Part shown: piece after piece, positions 32,852-35,561 of the stretch
Layout: each line of letters opens with the position of its first letter
Position numbering within the stretch: the stretch's first letter is position 1
Assembly (NCBI GenBank): GCA_036666555.1
Contig: JAVWVS010000023.1
Location: 1 to 35,561 of the forward strand
Origin: UMGS1251 sp036666555
GTDB taxonomy: Bacteria; Bacillota; Clostridia; Lachnospirales; Lachnospiraceae
Direction: 5' to 3'
Length of the DNA stretch: 35,561 bases
Program-made: the position numbers and the translations under genes
The notes under the pieces: model-generated
What the model saw: the letters and a program-made list of their open reading frames with translations, nothing else
What the model was told of the DNA's origin: nothing
The model's database searches: none

Positions 32852-33780
32852 TATTTTTCTCCTCCTTTACCAAATGGTTTTGGAAGAGTAACCTTTTCAA
32901 TCAATGGTACTAAAAGGTTACTGATAATAATTGCATAGGATACGCCTTCTGCAGAACCGCCAAACAAACGGAACAACCCGGTAAATATACCGAGACAGAC
33001 ACCATACAACAGCTGTCCTCGTTTTGTAATGGGTGAAGTGACATAATCCGTGGCCATAAACCATGCGCCAAGCATTAATCCGCCTCCACAAAGATGTGCA
33101 GTGATATATTGTGCATCCAATCCATGTCCACCAAATATAATGATGAAAATGACAAAAGTCACAATATATGTACCTGGAATACGAAGATCAATAACACCTA
33201 CCAGTAAAAGGAAAATCGCACCCATCATAATTGCAATGACCGAGGTCTCACCGATGGTTCCAGCAATGTTTCCCAATAACATTCTCATGGTATCTACACT
33301 TTCACCTGCTTTTAATTGTGCAAGGGGCGTAGCTCCGGACACACCATCATAAACAAATGTGGTCATTCTTCCGGTAAAGGAAATCAGTAAAAAACATCTT
33401 GCGCCCAGTGCCGGGTTCATAAAGTTTTGTCCGATTCCTCCGAATAATTGTTTTACTATTAAGATGGCAAAGATACTGCCTAGTGCTGCCATCCACCATG
33501 GTGCTGTCGGTGGCAAGTTCAGTCCCAGTAGCAGACCAGTTACAGCTGCACTATAATCTTTAATTGTTATTTTTTTGTGCATCAATTTCTCATAAACAAA
33601 TTCTGTCAATACCGCAGTACCGGTTGTAACAAGCACAACAATCAATGCTTGGAATCCAAAGTTATAAACACCGAATATGGTAGCTGGCAATAATGCAATC
33701 AATACCATCAACATAATGTTGCTTGTTGTTACTTTGGAACGTACATGTGGTGAAGCGGATACATTATAATTATCACTCAC
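32851..33780 (-). CDS. rnfD: Rnf complex membrane subunit RnfD (covalent FMN)
   Basis: A 309-residue integral membrane subunit (NqrB/RnfD family) with about nine to ten hydrophobic segments. It carries the second covalent FMN motif, DGVSGAT at 145-151, with Thr151 as the likely attachment site. GLLLGLNLPPTAPWW (82-96) and NFMNPALGARCFL (119-131) are strong signatures. With RnfG and RnfE/A it moves electrons across the membrane, coupled to Na+ or H+ export. The start is GTG with AGAGGTG upstream. It follows rnfC by 30 bp. Confidence 0.96.
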   Translation of the reverse strand: MSDNYNVSASPHVRSKVTTSNIMLMVLIALLPATIFGVYNFGFQALIVVLVTTGTAVLTEFVYEKLMHKKITIKDYSAAVTGLLLGLNLPPTAPWWMAALGSIFAILIVKQLFGGIGQNFMNPALGARCFLLISFTGRMTTFVYDGVSGATPLAQLKAGESVDTMRMLLGNIAGTIGETSVIAIMMGAIFLLLVGVIDLRIPGTYIVTFVIFIIIFGGHGLDAQYITAHLCGGGLMLGAWFMATDYVTSPITKRGQLLYGVCLGIFTGLFRLFGGSAEGVSYAIIISNLLVPLIEKVTLPKPFGKGGEK

Positions 33781-33810
33781 GTTAAGTTCACCTCTTCCTT
33801 TCTATTCTTA

Positions 33811-35130
33811 TTATTTTTTCTTTCTGTTTGCTATGGCAATCTTCTTCATGGAACCAATTGATTGCTTTAGCTGTCGTTTCGCCGGGCATACAAAGCTGCA
33901 AGAACCGCATTCAATACATTCTAGTCCATCCCATTTGGTAAAGGATGCTTCATCATTCCACTCCGCATAATCTGCTAATCTGGAAGGAATAATTCGGCTC
34001 GGACAAGCATCGATACATCGTCCACAATTGATGCATCCACTTGGTTCATTTTCGGCTACTTCATCTTTAGTAAATCCAAGAATAGACGAAGATGTTTTTG
34101 TAATTGGTGTGTCCAGAGAAATCATTGCAAATCCCATCATTGGACCACCTGAAATTATTTTCACAGGTGTTTCTTTAAAGCCACCTGCAGCTTCTACTAC
34201 TTCCATTTGATTCATTCCAAAAAGGACCTTAAAGTTACCTGGTTCTTTTACCGCATTGCCACTTACGGTGACTGCTCGTTCCATCAGTGGCAATCCATGA
34301 ATGACAGCATTGTGAATGCCAATCATAGTCTCTACATTATCTACTACACATCCTGCATCTGCTGGAAGCATCGTGGAGTTAATTGCTCTTCCGGTGGTTG
34401 CAAAAATCAGTTGGCGCTCTGCTCCTTGTGGATATTTTGTTTTTAGCGTTTTTACTTCCATGCGTGGCTCGTCTTTCGTTAATTCCTGCAAAGTCGCAAT
34501 ACAATCCGGTTTATTATCTTCGACTCCGAACACACCTTTGGCATTATCAAATAATTTTAGTATCACCCGCATACCACTTACTAAATCTTCCGGAGTTTCT
34601 GTCATTCTACGGTAATCTGCAGTAATATATGGCTCACATTCCGCACAGTTTGCAATAACAAAATCAATTTTATCCGGCTCTTTTGGAGACAATTTCACAC
34701 GCGTTGGAAATCCTGCTCCGCCAAGTCCTACGATTCCAGCATCTGCAATCGCATTCAAAATTTCTTCCTTGGTCATCTCCTCAAGCGGTTTCACCGGAGC
34801 GTATTCTACTTCTTTATACAGTCCGTCATTCTCCACAACAATACAATTCACCTTTGAACCGGTAGGATTTAAATGCGGTTCAATTGCCTTTACCTTACCA
34901 GATACCGAAGCATAAATCGGTGCAGATACAAATCCTCCTGCTTCTGCAATCTTCTGACCTTTCAAAACTTCATCACCAACCGCAACGGTTGGACTCGCCG
35001 GTGCACCTATGTGCTGCGAAAGTGGATATCTCATATCCCCTACCGGCATAATCGGAACGATTGCTTTGTCCTTTGACAGGTGCTTGCCATCGTCTGGATG
35101 AATACCACCTTTAAATGTTAAAAGTCCCAT
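33811..35130 (-). CDS. rnfC: Rnf complex subunit RnfC (NADH-binding)
   Basis: A 439-residue peripheral subunit where NAD+ is reduced at the end of the electron path. The N-terminal barrel-sandwich domain is about 1-100 (FKGGIHPDDGKHLS, VGDEVLKGQKIAEA). GIVGLGGAGFPT (about 133-144) is the FMN/NADH-binding glycine loop. The C-terminal double-cluster ferredoxin domain has CINCGRCIDACP and CIECGSCSFVCP (about 368-414), binding two [4Fe-4S] clusters. The ATG follows GGAAGAGAG. It is the first gene of the rnfCDGEAB operon; the upstream region has only a weak candidate promoter. Confidence 0.97.
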   Translation of the reverse strand: MGLLTFKGGIHPDDGKHLSKDKAIVPIMPVGDMRYPLSQHIGAPASPTVAVGDEVLKGQKIAEAGGFVSAPIYASVSGKVKAIEPHLNPTGSKVNCIVVENDGLYKEVEYAPVKPLEEMTKEEILNAIADAGIVGLGGAGFPTRVKLSPKEPDKIDFVIANCAECEPYITADYRRMTETPEDLVSGMRVILKLFDNAKGVFGVEDNKPDCIATLQELTKDEPRMEVKTLKTKYPQGAERQLIFATTGRAINSTMLPADAGCVVDNVETMIGIHNAVIHGLPLMERAVTVSGNAVKEPGNFKVLFGMNQMEVVEAAGGFKETPVKIISGGPMMGFAMISLDTPITKTSSSILGFTKDEVAENEPSGCINCGRCIDACPSRIIPSRLADYAEWNDEASFTKWDGLECIECGSCSFVCPAKRQLKQSIGSMKKIAIANRKKK

Positions 35131-35280
35131 TTTCTCTCTTCCATCCTTCCTTTATTCTCTATAACACATCGTACAAAACATAACATGGTCTTTCTATACT
35201 ATACAAGAAAGTACTAAAAAAATCTAGTGAATTCTCACAATAAATTGTATATTTTGCAAAACATTTTGATTAATTTTTAA
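35131..35280. other. intergenic leader upstream of rnfC
   Basis: AT-rich, with no reading frame of interest. On the minus strand the best -10 is TATAGT near 35205-35200, with no good -35 (TAGATT at 17 bp), so the rnf promoter is not confidently located. A short inverted repeat GTGA-N4-TCAC lies near 35240-35229. Confidence 0.35.
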
Positions 35281-35339
35281 CATATAAATAACAGACAAAT
35301 AGCGACTATAAAAGTCGCTATTTGTCTGTTATTTATATG
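35281..35339. repeat. perfect 27-bp inverted repeat (hairpin, possible terminator)
   Basis: Arms 35281-35307 and 35313-35339 are perfectly complementary over 27 bp around the 5-nt loop ATAAA. The base of the hairpin is AT-rich and the tip is GCGACT/AGTCGC. A T6 run follows on the plus strand (35342-35347). On the minus strand only TT and then AAAAATT follow. It lies 14 bp after the S1 fragment's stop, so it is probably the terminator of that transcript. Confidence 0.8.
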
Positions 35340-35353
35340 GATTTTTTCTGAAA

Positions 35354-35518
35354 TTATTCTTCTTCTGAAATCTCTTCCATAATTTCTTCTTCCGGTTCTA
35401 ATGCCTTCATGCTCAAGCTTATTTTTTTGTCCGTTTCATTTAAATCAACGATTCTGGCTGTAATCTCCTGACCAACGCTTAATACATCAGAAGGTTTTTC
35501 TACATGCCGGGTTTTCAT
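35354..35518 (-). pseudogene. C-terminal fragment of an S1 RNA-binding domain protein
   Basis: The minus strand encodes HVEKPSDVLSVGQEITARI and then VDLNETDKKISLSMKALEP, which is clearly the second half of an S1 domain as in RpsA-like proteins, followed by an acidic tail and TAA. The first half (the strand usually reading GAFVDIGGVDGLVHIS) is missing. Directly upstream in frame are TAG (35527-35525) and TAA (35524-35522), then GTG and ATG with no ribosome binding site. Neither other frame to the window end resembles S1. The gene is therefore broken here, or the last 50 bases are a mis-assembled or contig-edge sequence. Confidence 0.65.
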
Positions 35519-35561
35519 CACTTACTAATTTAACGAAAATTCAAGAATGCTTTATTCAAGC

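Noticed and set aside
35225..35245. Possible Rex (redox) operator upstream of rnfC, on the minus strand TTGTGA-GAAT-TCAC
   Set aside because: Rex sites have six bases between TTGTGA and TCACAA. Here there are four and the right half ends in TA instead of AA, so the match is too poor.

Overview
The window looks like chromosomal core DNA from an anaerobic, spore-forming Clostridia bacterium, most likely Lachnospiraceae. The evidence is low-GC codon use, strong AGGAGG ribosome binding sites, GTG and TTG starts, an alpha/beta small acid-soluble spore protein, GerW (YtfJ) and YlbJ sporulation genes, a complete six-subunit Rnf complex, and typical Firmicutes pairings (Asp23/FakA/RecG, RsmD/CoaD). 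Nearly all genes lie on the minus strand. The exceptions are ylbJ, rpmB and the apbE-brnQ pair. Both ends cut into genes: an RluA-type pseudouridine synthase at the left and an S1-domain fragment at the right. I see no tRNA, rRNA, CRISPR array, phage gene, transposase or defence island.

Layout from left to right, with transcription mostly running right to left. 1-6454 is a tightly overlapping operon of RNA-modification and housekeeping genes: rsmF-like, rsuA-like, a HAD phosphatase, a YgiQ radical SAM protein, an SDR, a two-TM protein and an RluA-like synthase. 6452-8850 holds an anchored M23 peptidase and the dipeptidase pepD. 8855-9846 is ylbJ on the plus strand. 9854-11604 is rsmD-coaD-coiled-coil protein behind a perfect-consensus sigmaA promoter. 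11617-11954 is a stand-alone SASP gene with a sigmaG-like promoter. 11990-16176 is asp23-fakA, a terminator, then recG. 16214-16552 is rpmB on the plus strand. 16601-23652 is a cell-envelope and sporulation cluster: U32 protease-like protein, SEDS polymerase, class B PBP, an unknown, DUF2953, gerW and an unannotated 45-residue membrane protein. 23666-24164 is zapA. 24170-26728 is NusG-domain-II protein, Gx transporter, ruvA and ruvB. 26741-29124 is the divergent apbE-brnQ pair. 29176-29713 is a small two-TM protein. 29724-35130 is rnfCDGEAB followed by a DUF2752 gene. 35281-35339 is a perfect 27-bp inverted repeat.

The genes form a few working groups. RnfCDGEAB is the ferredoxin:NAD+ ion pump. 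RnfD and RnfG both carry SGAT flavinylation motifs, and the nearby lipoprotein ApbE would attach their FMN. The NusG-II and Gx proteins, divergent from apbE, often travel with flavin-linked membrane redox genes. The SEDS protein and its class B PBP form a peptidoglycan synthase pair whose genes overlap by 80 nt. RuvAB is the Holliday-junction motor, and RecG acts on related substrates. No clearly undescribed multi-gene system is evident. The most checkable oddities are the SEDS/PBP overlap with an A7 tract, the cysteine-rich tail of RnfE, the dyad between the divergent NusG-II and apbE promoters, the broken S1 gene and the small membrane protein.
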